Assembly: GCA_016794465.1 (NCBI GenBank)
Contig: JAEUKA010000111.1
Coordinates: forward strand, 1-64,000
Origin: Myxococcales bacterium
GTDB lineage: Bacteria > Myxococcota_A > Polyangia > Palsa-1104 > JAEUJZ01
Length of the DNA: 64,000 nt
Direction: 5' to 3'
In this document: positions 1 through 8,835 of the stretch, piece by piece
How the letters are laid out: each line of letters opens with the position of its first letter
Numbering within the stretch: the first letter of the stretch is position 1
Program-made: the position numbers and the translations under genes
The notes under the pieces: generated by a model
What the model was told of the DNA's origin: nothing
Seen by the model: the letters and a program-made list of their open reading frames with translations, nothing else
The model's database searches: none

Positions 1-1
1 A

Positions 2-196
2 CGGATCATCGTCCGCTTTGCTCGCCGTCCCGGCTGGAAGGGCTACGACATTTCGAGCGAAGCCACGACGACCAAGCACAGCGGCGAGCTGATCCGTCTG
101 CCGAGCGCGACAGACTGCACCTATTCGGAGAACCCTTTTTCATCGGGTGGGATCTCCGTCTCGGTCTGGCCCGTCCCCCCAGTCGAAACCACGTAA
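2..196 (+). CDS. 3' end of an unknown protein (partial)
   Basis: An open frame runs in from the left edge and stops at TAA 194-196. The visible tail is about 64 residues. It starts basic and aromatic (RIIVRFARRPGWKGYD) and ends in a Ser/Gly/Pro-rich stretch (WPVPPVETT). I recognise no domain. Codon choice looks coding (G/C at third positions), but the start is outside the window. It lies upstream of a recombinase in the same direction, so it may belong to the same integrated element. A chance open frame cannot be excluded. Confidence 0.35.
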   Translation, partial: RIIVRFARRPGWKGYDISSEATTTKHSGELIRLPSATDCTYSENPFSSGGISVSVWPVPPVETT

Positions 197-206
197 GCAT
201 CATCAG

Positions 207-323
207 ATGCGCGAGCTGGGCCGTCGTGGCGGCACCGCCAAGCGGCGAAGGCGAGCAAGCGCGCAAGCGAGGCAGACCGAGACGCCCGCCGGCGTGGACC
301 ACGCAGAGCATCCGTCAGAGTAG
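207..323 (+). CDS. small basic protein (38 aa), candidate
   Basis: A short frame from ATG 207 to TAG 321-323 begins MRELGRRGGTAKRRRR. The ELGRRGG start followed by an Arg/Ala-rich stretch resembles very small proteins often found beside plasmid and phage replication or recombination genes. That resemblance is from memory and untested. It follows the partial gene ending at 196 and is followed by a hairpin at 346-370. No strong ribosome binding site was seen, so it could be a chance frame. Confidence 0.3.
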   Translation: MRELGRRGGTAKRRRRASAQARQTETPAGVDHAEHPSE

Positions 324-345
324 CGACGGAACTACATAGACCCTG

Positions 346-370
346 GAAGGGCTGCGCTCTGTGGCCCTTC
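346..370 (+). terminator. hairpin upstream of the recombinase
   Basis: GAAGGGC (346-352) and GCCCTTC (364-370) form a 7-bp stem with an 11-nt loop, followed by TTC and an A/T-richer stretch. It looks like a terminator for the small genes upstream. It covers the GTG at 361, which argues that the recombinase does not start there. Confidence 0.5.
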
Positions 371-408
371 TTCATTCCAACGACAGCAAGAAAGGAACAG
401 GTGAGCAC

Positions 409-1719
409 ATGAACCGCTCGATCGATACCGTTGTGAAACAGGCCAGAAGGACTGGCAAGCGCGTTGCGCAGCGACTCAGGGAGCAAGAAACGCAGGCGCT
501 TGCGCAGGTGTGTGCGGCGAGGGAACAGGGCAAGGCTCCACCGCCGACGCTGCGGGTGTGGGGACCGTATCAGGAAGGAGATCAGCGCTTCCGTCTGAAG
601 GTTGCCGAAAGTGGCGTCGAGCGGAGCTTGACGTTTCGCAGTCTCGACGAGGCGGAAGAGGTCAAGGCCGACCTTCTGCGGCGGCACGGCGGCAGCGTGC
701 ATCGTACCGTCGGCGAAGTTGTGAAGGAGTGGCTTGCGTGGTGCGTTGAGGTGCGCGGGGTCAAACCAATCACCGTCGAGAATTACAGCAAAATGACAGT
801 GCGGCTGCCACAATGCGTCATTTTCGGGCAAGTGACCGAGAGCGACGCGCGCAAGCTTTATCAGCATCAGATCGAGGCAGTCTCAGCACACACCAAGCGG
901 CCCGTTTCGGTGGCGACGCATCATCTGTTTTTGTGGGTTGCCAAGCGGCTGTGGGCGTTCGGACTTTCGCAAGGCTACAGTCGCACAAATCCATGGGCCA
1001 AAATCTCGCCCGTCGGGAGAAAGCCGACGGGAAAAGCCCAGCTACGGATTGATGAGGCGCGACGCTTCGAGGCCGTCGCGCTGTCGCGAGCGCAAGCGGG
1101 TGACGTTCCGGCGCTTGGGGCGCTTTTGATGATGTATCTAGGACTGCGTCAAGGAGAGGTCGCCGCCCGCGTGGCCCGAGACATCGACGATGGCGGGCGC
1201 GTGCTATGGGTGCCGTCGGGAAAAACCAAAAACGCGAGGCGGCGGCTCAAGATTCCCGAGCACCTGCGGCCCATCGTGCTTGCCGTCATGGAGGACAAGC
1301 GGCCCGACGAGCTGATCTTCTACCCAGCCCACCACCAGCAGCACCGCCGCCAGTTCTACATCAACCATGTCAAACGGCTGTGTCGTCTGGCCGGTGTGCC
1401 TGAAGTCGTGCCGCACAGCTTGCGCGGCCTGCACGCGACGCTGGCGCTCGAAGGTGGGGCGACGGCTGATGCGGTCGCCAAGGCGCTGGGTCACAGCTCG
1501 TTTGCGATGACCGCGCAGCACTACGCCAGCCCGTCGAGCGTCGCCAATAGCCGATCGAGCCGCGTGGCCGATGCACTCAGCGCCCACAACCAAGCCGAGT
1601 CCCAAGATGTGAAGAAAGTACTAAAAAATATGTCACCTAAAGACCTCCTGGCGTTGTTAGATGGTCTGGTGAGCATGGGCGTGGCGTCGCGCATTTCCGA
1701 CGACAAGTTCCCCACATAG
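409..1719 (+). CDS. tyrosine recombinase / phage-type integrase
   Basis: A 436-residue site-specific recombinase (phage integrase family) that would cut and rejoin DNA through a catalytic tyrosine. An N-terminal SAM-like core-binding region (EVVKEWLAWCVEVRGVKPITVENYS) precedes the catalytic domain. Catalytic residues visible in order: Arg in LGLRQGEV (codon 1147), Lys in SGKTKNARRR, His and Arg in PHSLRG (near 1414), His in LGHSS, and Tyr in QHYASP (codon 1522). The frame opens at GTG 361, but ATG 409 is preferred because AGGTGA lies just upstream and 361 falls in a hairpin. The C-terminal tail after the Tyr is about 65 residues. The gene is followed by a truncated kinase gene, consistent with insertion there. 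Confidence 0.88.
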   Translation: MNRSIDTVVKQARRTGKRVAQRLREQETQALAQVCAAREQGKAPPPTLRVWGPYQEGDQRFRLKVAESGVERSLTFRSLDEAEEVKADLLRRHGGSVHRTVGEVVKEWLAWCVEVRGVKPITVENYSKMTVRLPQCVIFGQVTESDARKLYQHQIEAVSAHTKRPVSVATHHLFLWVAKRLWAFGLSQGYSRTNPWAKISPVGRKPTGKAQLRIDEARRFEAVALSRAQAGDVPALGALLMMYLGLRQGEVAARVARDIDDGGRVLWVPSGKTKNARRRLKIPEHLRPIVLAVMEDKRPDELIFYPAHHQQHRRQFYINHVKRLCRLAGVPEVVPHSLRGLHATLALEGGATADAVAKALGHSSFAMTAQHYASPSSVANSRSSRVADALSAHNQAESQDVKKVLKNMSPKDLLALLDGLVSMGVASRISDDKFPT

Positions 1720-1788
1720 AGTTTTCCCACCGACTTCCTGACAGTGGAATAAGATCGCGATTTATCGACGGAAAATATGTAATGATAG

Positions 1789-2745
1789 ATTCAGCCGGAG
1801 AACATCCTGCTCGATGAGAAGCTGCATGCCAAGCTGACCGACTTCGATCTGGTGTGGGCGGCGGATACGACGGGCGGAACGCGCAGCCGGGCTGGCCTTG
1901 GGACCTATCTGTATGCGGCGCCGGAGCAGCTCATCGATGCGAGTCGGGTGTCGTTCAGCGCCGACATCTATGGGCTGGCGGTGCTGACGATCTTCATACT
2001 GCGCGGCAACTTGCCGACGTGGTTTCGGGACTACCGCAGCGGCACGATTGATCGGCTGCCGATTCACCAGGCGTTTCTTTCGCTGCTTGACCGAGCGACG
2101 CACGCGAGTCCGGAGTATCGGCCTTCGCTGGATGAGTTTCTGCGCACCGCCGCGACGCACTGGCCCTTTGAGCCGGAAGACCAAGTCACCACCAAGCCGA
2201 TGGCGCTACCCCTGCAAGAGCTGGAGGTCAGCACCCTGAAGGTGGAGCGTACCGAGGCAGACGGCAGTTCTTCCGCGAAGCCGGTCGCCGCGCCTGCCGA
2301 GCTGCCGAAGACGATCCTTGCAGCGGTGCATCCTGCTGCCAGCCTTCCGGTCGCGCCCCCGGCTTCGGGATCGACGCTGGACCCGGTCACGACCGACCAC
2401 GGCGGCGCCCTCCATGTTCGCTCCCTGCGCATCACGGTGGTCGCGCTGGTCGCGCTGGTTGCTGTCGGCCTCTACTTCGGCACTGCGCGACAGGGAAAGA
2501 TGGACCCATCAACAGGCGCCGCGCTGCTGAATCTCGGCGACGATCTCAAGCAGCCGCCGCAGCAGCGGTCCGAAGCGGTCGATATGACGACGACGCTCCT
2601 CCCAAACAGCACGACTGTCACCAAGGAGGTCGCTGTCTCTAAGCCGGAGCCGCCAAAGCGAGCAACCGGAGTGCCGCGCCCGACCAAACCAAGACCGCCA
2701 CGACAGAGCAGCCGCACTGTTGAACCGAAATCGGATTCGGAGTAG
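1789..2745 (+). pseudogene. 3' part of a Ser/Thr protein kinase gene, 5' end missing
   Basis: The frame opens directly after a TAG at 1786-1788 with IQPENILLDEKLHAKLTDFD, which is subdomain VIb onward of a Hanks-type kinase. The Gly loop, the Lys subdomain and the HRD aspartate are absent. Downstream are DFDLV in place of DFG, the activation segment ending in YAAPEQL, and SADIYGLAV. A transmembrane helix (residues VVALVALVAVGLYF, near 2432-2480) and a Pro/Lys-rich tail follow. DFD instead of DFG is, from memory, shared by a bacterial kinase subfamily and need not reflect decay. The first ATG/GTG available (near 1852) would make a protein without a kinase active site, so the gene is probably broken by the element ending near 1790. 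Confidence 0.65.
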
Positions 2746-2826
2746 GTAGTCCTCTTTCGCGGGCTTGCTGAGCGCTCCTTGGGGAGCGGACTCGACTGGG
2801 GCAAGCGGCGGAATCCAAAGGACATC

Positions 2827-3981
2827 ATGCGCTACGTCAAAGCAGTCGGTCTTCTTGTGCTCATCGTGGGTGGCCTGGTCGGGATCAAGTTCAGTCAGAT
2901 CTCGATGCTGATGCAGGCGGGGAAGGAAGGGGCGAAGCAGGGGGCGCCGCCGGAGTCGGTCAGCACGGCGGTGGTTGCGGAAGACACCTGGGAGCAGATC
3001 CTGCCGGCGGTGGGCAGCGTGGTGGCGGCCAAGGGGGTGGCGGTCAGCAGCGAGGCGCCGGGGGTGGTGACGGCGATTCACTTTGAGTCGGGCGCGCTGG
3101 TCAAGGCGGGGCAGGTGCTGGTCGAGCTGGACAGCAGCGTCGAGCGGGCGCAGCTGGCCTCGGCGATGGCGCGGCGCGAGCTGGCGCAGCTGAGTGCGGG
3201 TCGGTCGCGGCAGCTGGCGCAGCAGTCGGTGATCTCGCGCTCGCAGCTGGATGGAGACGAGGCGCAGCTGAAGACCTCGCGGGCGGACCTGAGCGCGCTG
3301 CAGGCACAGATCGAGCGCAAGACGGTGCGGGCGCCGTTTTCGGGACGGCTGGGGATTCGGGCGGTGAACCTGGGGCAGTACGTGAATCCAGGCACGACGC
3401 TGACGACGCTGGAGTCGCTGGAGGTCGTGTACGTTGACTTCTCGGTGCCGCAGCAGGAGCTGGCGGATGTGACGCCGAAGACTCCGGTGCGGGTGTCGCT
3501 GTCGGGAGAGTCGGGGCCGCCGTTTGTGGGCGTGATTGCGGCGGTCGATCCGGCGGTCGATGTCACCACGCGGTCGGTGAAGCTGCGGGCGAGCATTCCC
3601 AACCCGAAAGAGCAGCTGCGACCAGGGATGTTTGTGCGGGTGGCGGTGGTGCTGCCGCAGCGTCAAAAGGTGGTGGCGGCGCCGGCGACGGCGGTGGTGC
3701 ATGCGTCGTACGGGGACTCGGTGTTTGTGGTGGAACCGCAGAAAGATGCGAGCGGGGCGCCGGTGCTGGGTCCGGACGGTCAGCCAGCGAAGATGGCGCG
3801 GCAGCAGTTTGTGCGGGTGGGGGCGGCGCGGGGTGACTTTGTGGCGCTGCTGGACGGGGTGAAGGCCGGGCAGGAGCTGGTGACGGCGGGCGCGTTCAAG
3901 CTGCGCAACGGCAGCGGCATCGCCATCCACAACGAGGTGCAGTCGAGCTTTTCGCTGACTCCCACCCCGGGAAATCGGTAA
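2827..3981 (+). CDS. RND efflux periplasmic adaptor (HlyD/AcrA family)
   Basis: A 384-residue membrane-fusion protein that would bridge the inner-membrane pump encoded next to an outer-membrane channel. It starts MRYVKAVGLLVLIVGG, an uncleaved signal anchor. The order is the first lipoyl half (AVGSVVAAKGVAVSSEAPGVV), a short helical hairpin (about residues 100-160, QLASAMARRELAQLSAGR), the second lipoyl half (KTVRAPFSGRLGIRAVNLGQYV), then the beta-barrel (VYVDFSVPQQELADV) and membrane-proximal domains (RPGMFVRVAVVLP). ATG 2827 is chosen because AAAGGA lies just upstream; the frame extends to 2779. It ends 6 bases before the pump gene, so the two are one operon. No TolC-like channel gene is adjacent. 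Confidence 0.93.
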   Translation: MRYVKAVGLLVLIVGGLVGIKFSQISMLMQAGKEGAKQGAPPESVSTAVVAEDTWEQILPAVGSVVAAKGVAVSSEAPGVVTAIHFESGALVKAGQVLVELDSSVERAQLASAMARRELAQLSAGRSRQLAQQSVISRSQLDGDEAQLKTSRADLSALQAQIERKTVRAPFSGRLGIRAVNLGQYVNPGTTLTTLESLEVVYVDFSVPQQELADVTPKTPVRVSLSGESGPPFVGVIAAVDPAVDVTTRSVKLRASIPNPKEQLRPGMFVRVAVVLPQRQKVVAAPATAVVHASYGDSVFVVEPQKDASGAPVLGPDGQPAKMARQQFVRVGAARGDFVALLDGVKAGQELVTAGAFKLRNGSGIAIHNEVQSSFSLTPTPGNR

Positions 3982-3987
3982 CTGGCG

Positions 3988-6900
3988 ATGAAGTTCACCG
4001 ACATCTTTGTGCGGCGCCCGGTGCTGGCGCTGGTGGTCAATCTGGTGATCATCATTGCCGGGCTGCAAGCGGTGGGCTCGCTGAACGTCCGGCAGTATCC
4101 GAAGCTGGAGAGCGCGACCGTGACAGTGCGGACGGCGTACATCGGGGCCAGCGCGGATCTGGTGCGGGGGTTTATTACGACTCCGCTGGAGCGGGCGATT
4201 GCGGCGGCGGACGGGATTGACTACATCGAGTCGCAGAGCGCCCAGAACCTGTCGACGATCAACGTGCGGCTGAAGCTGAACGTGAGCGCGGCGGCGGCGC
4301 TGGCGGACATCAGCGCGCGCGTCAATCAGGTGCGGGCCGACCTGCCACCGGAAGCGGAGGTGCCGGCAATTGCGATTGAGTCGTCGGACTCGGTGATTGC
4401 GTCGATGTACCTGAGCTTCGGCTCGACGATCCTGGAACAGAACCAGCTGACCGACTACCTGATCCGAGTGGTGCAGCCTCGGCTGTCGGCGCTAGAGGGG
4501 GTGCAGAAGGCGGACATCCTGGGCGGGCGGACGTTTGCGATTCGGGCGTGGCTGAAGCCGGATCGGATGGCGGCGCTGAACGTGAGTCCCTCGCAGGTGC
4601 GGCAGGCGCTGGCGACGAACAACTACCTGTCGGCGGTGGGGCAGACCAAGGGGGCGCTGATTCAGCTGAACCTGACGGCGGCGACGGACCTGCAGTCGGT
4701 GGAGGACTTTCGGCGCCTGGTGATTCGGCAGCAGGGAGGGACGCTGGTGCGGCTGTCGGATGTGGCCGAGGTGGTGCTGGGGGCAGATACCTACGAGCAG
4801 GACGTGCGCTTTTCGGGCAAGCAGGCGCTGTTTATGGGCGTGTGGGTGCTGCCGAATGCGAACTCGCTGGATGTGATTCGGCGGGTGCGGGCCGAGCTTG
4901 CGAGCATCCAGCGCGAGCTACCGACGGGGGTGACGGCGGGGGTGGCGTTCGATGCAACCAAGTACATCACCAGTGCCATCTCCGAGGTGCAAAAGACGCT
5001 GTTTGAGACGGTGCTGATCGTGATCGTGGTGATCTTCCTGTTCCTCGGCTCGCTGCGGACAGTGCTGGTGCCGCTGGTGGCGATTCCGGTGTCGCTGATT
5101 GGCGCGGTGTTTCTGATGCAGGCGTTTGGCTTCACGCTCAACCTTTTGACGCTGCTGGCGGTGGTGCTGGCGGTGGGGCTGGTGGTGGATGACGCGATTG
5201 TGGTGGTCGAGAACGTCGAGCGTCACATTCGCTCGGGGAAGACGCCGCTGGACGCCTCGCTGCTGGGTGCGCGGGAGCTGGTCGGTCCGATCATCGCGAT
5301 GACGATTACGCTCGGGGCGGTCTATGCGCCGATTGGCTTTCAGGGCGGGCTGACGGGCTCTCTGTTTCGCGAGTTCGCGTTTACGCTGGCGGGGGCGGTG
5401 CTGATCTCGGGGGTGGTGGCGCTGACGCTGTCGCCGATGATGTCGTCGCGGCTGCTCAAGGCAGAGCACTCGCCGGGGCTGCTGGCGCGGCTTGGCGACC
5501 GGGGGTTTGCGGGGCTTTTGCGCGGCTACGAGCGGGTCCTTGGGGCGACGCTGCGGGCGCGGCGGGCGGTGTACTTGGTGTGGATCGTGCTGACGCTGCT
5601 GCTGGTGCCGATGTACCTGTTTTCACCGATTGAGCTGGCGCCGAACGAAGACCAGGGGGTGGTGTTTGGGGCGCTGGATGTGCCGCCGAACGCGACGATG
5701 GAGCAGCTTCAGCCGTACACCGAGCAGATGGAGCGGATCTTCGAGGAGACGCCGGAGTTCGATCACAGCTTTCAGATCACGTTCCCCTCGGGCGGCTTTG
5801 GCGGCGTGGTGGTGCGACCGTGGGAGCAGCGGAAGCGCAACATCTTCGCGATCCAAGGCGAGCTGTTTGGCAAGACCTCGCGGATTACTGGCATTCGGGC
5901 GCCGATGTTTCTGCCGGCGGCGCTGCCGAGCGCGGGGACGTTCCCGGTTGAGCTGGTGCTGGCCTCGACGGCGAGTCACGAGGAGCTGCTGCGCTTTGCC
6001 GAGCGGCTGGTGCAGGAGGCGACGCAGAGCGGGCTGTTTGCGTTCCCGCCGATGATGGATGTGCGCATCGATCAGGCCAAGACCGAGATTGTGATCGACC
6101 GCGACAAGGTGGCGTCGATGGGGCTGAGCATGCAGCAGGTCGGGGCGGACCTGTCGTCGATGCTGAGCGGCAACTTCGTGAACCGCTTCAACATCGATGG
6201 CCGCAGCTACAAGGTCATTCCGCAGATCGAGCGGGCAGGGCGGCTGACGGCGGACCAGCTGAAAGAGATCTACATCACGGGGCCGGTGGGACAGGTGATG
6301 CCGCTGGCGTCGGTGGCGTCGCTGAAGAGCAGCGTCGAGCCCCGGACGCTCAATCGCTTTCAGCAGCTCAACGCGGTGAAGATCTCGGGGCTGGCACCCC
6401 GGTCGCTTTCGCAGGCGCTGCGCTTTATGGAAGACACGGCGGCGCGGATTCTGCCGCCCGGCTATCGGCTCGACTACACCGGGGAGTCGCGGCAGCTGCG
6501 GCAGGAAGGAGGCAAGTTCTTACCGGCGCTGGCGCTGGCGCTGGTCCTGATCTTTTTGGTGCTGGCGGCGCAGTTCAACTCGTTCCGCGATCCGTTTGTG
6601 ATCTTGGCGGGGTCGGTGCCGCTGGCGCTGTTCGGGGCGCTGTCGTTTACGTTCCTGAAGTTTGCGGGGCCGCCGGGGATGCAGTTTTCGCTGACGGAGG
6701 GGTGGACGACGACGCTCAACATCTACTCGCAGGTCGGGCTGGTGACGCTGGTCGGGCTGATTGCGAAGAACGGCATCCTGATTGTCGAGTTTGCCAACGT
6801 GCGCAAGGAGGAAGGGCTGAGCAAGCTGGAGGCGGTTCAGCAGGCGGCGGTGACGCGCTTGCGGCCGATCCTGATGACGACGGTGGCGACGGTGATCGGG

Positions 6901-7095
6901 CGCTTTCCGCTGACGCTGGTGACGGGGGCGGGAGCGGTGGCGCGAAACTCGATTGGAATTGTGCTGGTGGGCGGAATGACGATTGGGACGCTGTTTACGC
7001 TGTTTATCGTGCCGTCCCTCTATGTGCTGCTGGCCAAAGACCATCCCAGCGGAACCGCGACCATAGGACTGGAAGTCCAGAGCGAGCCGAGCTAG
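3988..7095 (+). CDS. RND multidrug efflux pump, inner-membrane subunit (HAE1/AcrB type)
   Basis: A 1035-residue proton-driven pump, the usual length for the AcrB/MexB family. It starts MKFTDIFVRRPVLALVVNLV with the first membrane helix. The proton-relay pair is present in helix 4 (VGLVVDDAIVVVENVERHI), and the helix-10 lysine motif is present (GLIAKNGILIVEF). Two large periplasmic loops separate the helix sets. Substrates are likely hydrophobic or amphiphilic compounds, but specificity cannot be read from sequence. It forms an operon with the adaptor upstream. A minus-strand gene ends 14 bases after its stop. Confidence 0.96.
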   Translation: MKFTDIFVRRPVLALVVNLVIIIAGLQAVGSLNVRQYPKLESATVTVRTAYIGASADLVRGFITTPLERAIAAADGIDYIESQSAQNLSTINVRLKLNVSAAAALADISARVNQVRADLPPEAEVPAIAIESSDSVIASMYLSFGSTILEQNQLTDYLIRVVQPRLSALEGVQKADILGGRTFAIRAWLKPDRMAALNVSPSQVRQALATNNYLSAVGQTKGALIQLNLTAATDLQSVEDFRRLVIRQQGGTLVRLSDVAEVVLGADTYEQDVRFSGKQALFMGVWVLPNANSLDVIRRVRAELASIQRELPTGVTAGVAFDATKYITSAISEVQKTLFETVLIVIVVIFLFLGSLRTVLVPLVAIPVSLIGAVFLMQAFGFTLNLLTLLAVVLAVGLVVDDAIVVVENVERHIRSGKTPLDASLLGARELVGPIIAMTITLGAVYAPIGFQGGLTGSLFREFAFTLAGAVLISGVVALTLSPMMSSRLLKAEHSPGLLARLGDRGFAGLLRGYERVLGATLRARRAVYLVWIVLTLLLVPMYLFSPIELAPNEDQGVVFGALDVPPNATMEQLQPYTEQMERIFEETPEFDHSFQITFPSGGFGGVVVRPWEQRKRNIFAIQGELFGKTSRITGIRAPMFLPAALPSAGTFPVELVLASTASHEELLRFAERLVQEATQSGLFAFPPMMDVRIDQAKTEIVIDRDKVASMGLSMQQVGADLSSMLSGNFVNRFNIDGRSYKVIPQIERAGRLTADQLKEIYITGPVGQVMPLASVASLKSSVEPRTLNRFQQLNAVKISGLAPRSLSQALRFMEDTAARILPPGYRLDYTGESRQLRQEGGKFLPALALALVLIFLVLAAQFNSFRDPFVILAGSVPLALFGALSFTFLKFAGPPGMQFSLTEGWTTTLNIYSQVGLVTLVGLIAKNGILIVEFANVRKEEGLSKLEAVQQAAVTRLRPILMTTVATVIGRFPLTLVTGAGAVARNSIGIVLVGGMTIGTLFTLFIVPSLYVLLAKDHPSGTATIGLEVQSEPS

Positions 7096-7108
7096 CCCCC
7101 AGACACGG

Positions 7109-7570
7109 CTATTGGGACTTGAGCTCCAGACGCAGGTAGTCGCGAACCTCTTTAAGGTGTTCCCACTCTCGCTGCGGAATCCCGACGAACTCGAGCGTTC
7201 CTTCGAGGCTTCCAAAGAACTCGATGATTCGATCGAAGCCCAGCGTACGGGCACCGACCCGAACCACCGCCACGGTGGCGCCAATCAGACTGCCGAACAC
7301 TGGGTTCGTCGTCACAAACTGGATGCCCACCTTGGCCTGGATGCCGCGCTGGGACCACTCTGGATAGATCGTCGCTTTGAGCTGCGCCTGCTGTTCTTTG
7401 CTCGGCCCTCCGCCTTCTGTGAAGACCACCACTCTGGCCAAGCCGGCGCTGAGAATTGCCTGTTTTTTGCTTCCCAGCCAGCCGTTCCAGCTGTCGCCGG
7501 AGGGCGGCTTGTTCAGATGGTAGCCAACCAGGACGCTGCCGCTGTTCAGCTGGAGCAGTGCCCAGGCCAT
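7109..7570 (-). CDS. unknown protein, possibly STAS/SpoIIAA-like
   Basis: A 153-residue protein if started at the ATG at 7570 (MAWALLQLNSGSVLVGYHLN); the frame extends to a GTG at 7639. The first half alternates strand-like and helix-like segments with VVVFTEGGGPSKEQQAQL. This pattern resembles small myxobacterial SpoIIAA/STAS-like proteins, but that is a weak impression. The C-terminal half is hydrophobic (GSLIGATVAVVRVGARTLGF) and then acidic-basic (REWEHLKEVRDYLRLEL). No catalytic motif is visible. Its 3' end faces the RND pump gene and its 5' end lies about 140 bases from the stop of the epimerase gene upstream. Confidence 0.55.
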   Translation of the reverse strand: MAWALLQLNSGSVLVGYHLNKPPSGDSWNGWLGSKKQAILSAGLARVVVFTEGGGPSKEQQAQLKATIYPEWSQRGIQAKVGIQFVTTNPVFGSLIGATVAVVRVGARTLGFDRIIEFFGSLEGTLEFVGIPQREWEHLKEVRDYLRLELKSQ

Positions 7571-7710
7571 TTCGGCCTTGACCGTGACCTGGCGAATACA
7601 CCCAGGCTGGGGGAGTCCGCTTCGCTGGTTGCCGGCCACGGAGCCAGCATATCACGCTCGAGGCATCGCTTTGTGGACGGCAGAAGCCTGCTTATTGGAA
7701 GGGAGCCAAG

Positions 7711-8835
7711 CTAGGAGCGGGGGATCAGGCCGAGACCCGGTCGCGCCGACAACAGCAGCTTGCCGCGTCGCACGGTGACGGACTCCAGCGCATCGCTGGC
7801 AATCAGTAGGAAGCCATCGAGGTCGGCATAGTCAACCAGCGGGGACAGGTGCGCCGCCGCCGCAATCGACACCGAGCTGGAGATCATGCAGCCCAGCATC
7901 ACCTGGAGCCCGTGCGCCCGCGCCACCGCAATCATCTCTCGGGCCGCGAAGATCCCACCGCACTTGTCGAGCTTGATGTTGACGCCGTGACAGGTGTCAG
8001 CGATGCGCGGAATGTCGCTCGCACGCAGGCAGCTCTCGTCGGCAAAGATCGGCAGGGGCGAGCGCGCTTTCAGCCACTTGGCGGCGTCCAGCTGCGTCGC
8101 AGGGAGCGGCTGCTCGACCAGCTCGACCCCTTTTTGAGCCAGCCACTGGAGCTTGCGCAGCGCCTCTTCCTTGGTCTTCCAGCCTTCGTTGGCATCGACG
8201 CGCAGCGGCTTGTTTGTCACCTGCCGCACCGCCGCAATCGTCGCCTCATCGCTATCGAGCCCGACCTTTATCTTCAGCACCGGAAAGTCTTCGGCTTCGG
8301 CGACTTTTTGGCGGGTCAGCTCGGGCGAGTCGATGCCAATCGACATCGTGGTCACCGGCGTCGCGGCGCCATCGAGCCCAAAGTAGCGATACAGCGGCAT
8401 CCGCAGCGCTTGTCCCAGCCAGTCGGCTACCGCTCCGGCAATCGCCGCCTTGGCCGCCCACTCGCCAGGAATCCGCCGCCACACCTCGGCCAGCAGCGGT
8501 ACGTACTTCTGCGGATCGGCGCGCTCCAGAATCGGTCGGACACTCTCAATCGCCCGCAGCGCTGAGGTCGCCGTCTCGTGATAGCGCGAAATCGGGGCGC
8601 CTTCGCCGATGCCGGTCAGGCCGTCTTTGTGAATCCGTAGCTGCACCACATCGCGGAAATCGCTCGACGACATCACCGTGGTCCAGGTGTGCCGGAGCTG
8701 TAGCCGCACCACCGTACTTTCGATCACCGCCGGAGCCGGCAGGAGCGGCGAGACGGGTGGCGGTGGACCTGCCGAAAGGTGCGCAGGCACGGTCAGCGCG
8801 GTCGCTGCCAGCCCCAGCACCGTGCGCCGGTTCAC
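7711..8835 (-). CDS. enolase-superfamily epimerase (dipeptide epimerase type), exported
   Basis: A 374-residue member of the mandelate racemase / muconate-lactonizing superfamily, probably acting on dipeptides such as L-Ala-Glu from murein. Key residues visible: the KIKVG base motif, metal ligands in RVDANEGW, VEQPL and FADESC, the second Lys region NIKLDKCGG, and the C-terminal DLDG. A twin-arginine-like signal (NRRTVLGLAATALTVPAHLSAG) begins at GTG 8835, which overlaps the upstream stop as GTGA. The open frame runs to 9546 but overlaps the START gene, so the longer start is rejected. Export of this enzyme class is less usual and would place it in the periplasm. Substrate assignment is inferred. 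Confidence 0.85.
   Translation of the reverse strand: MNRRTVLGLAATALTVPAHLSAGPPPPVSPLLPAPAVIESTVVRLQLRHTWTTVMSSSDFRDVVQLRIHKDGLTGIGEGAPISRYHETATSALRAIESVRPILERADPQKYVPLLAEVWRRIPGEWAAKAAIAGAVADWLGQALRMPLYRYFGLDGAATPVTTMSIGIDSPELTRQKVAEAEDFPVLKIKVGLDSDEATIAAVRQVTNKPLRVDANEGWKTKEEALRKLQWLAQKGVELVEQPLPATQLDAAKWLKARSPLPIFADESCLRASDIPRIADTCHGVNIKLDKCGGIFAAREMIAVARAHGLQVMLGCMISSSVSIAAAAHLSPLVDYADLDGFLLIASDALESVTVRRGKLLLSARPGLGLIPRS

Larger units (their letters stand above)
1..1790 (+). mobile_element. right end of an integrated element (inferred)
   Basis: A tyrosine recombinase gene ends at 1719. About 70 bases later the sequence enters the middle of a Ser/Thr kinase gene at its catalytic-loop region, with no start codon or earlier kinase subdomains. 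The short stretch 1720-1790 is AT-richer than its surroundings. This is the arrangement expected at the integrase end of a site-specific element inserted inside the kinase gene, with the junction near 1785-1795. The other end is outside the window, so no direct-repeat att pair could be compared. Confidence 0.4.
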
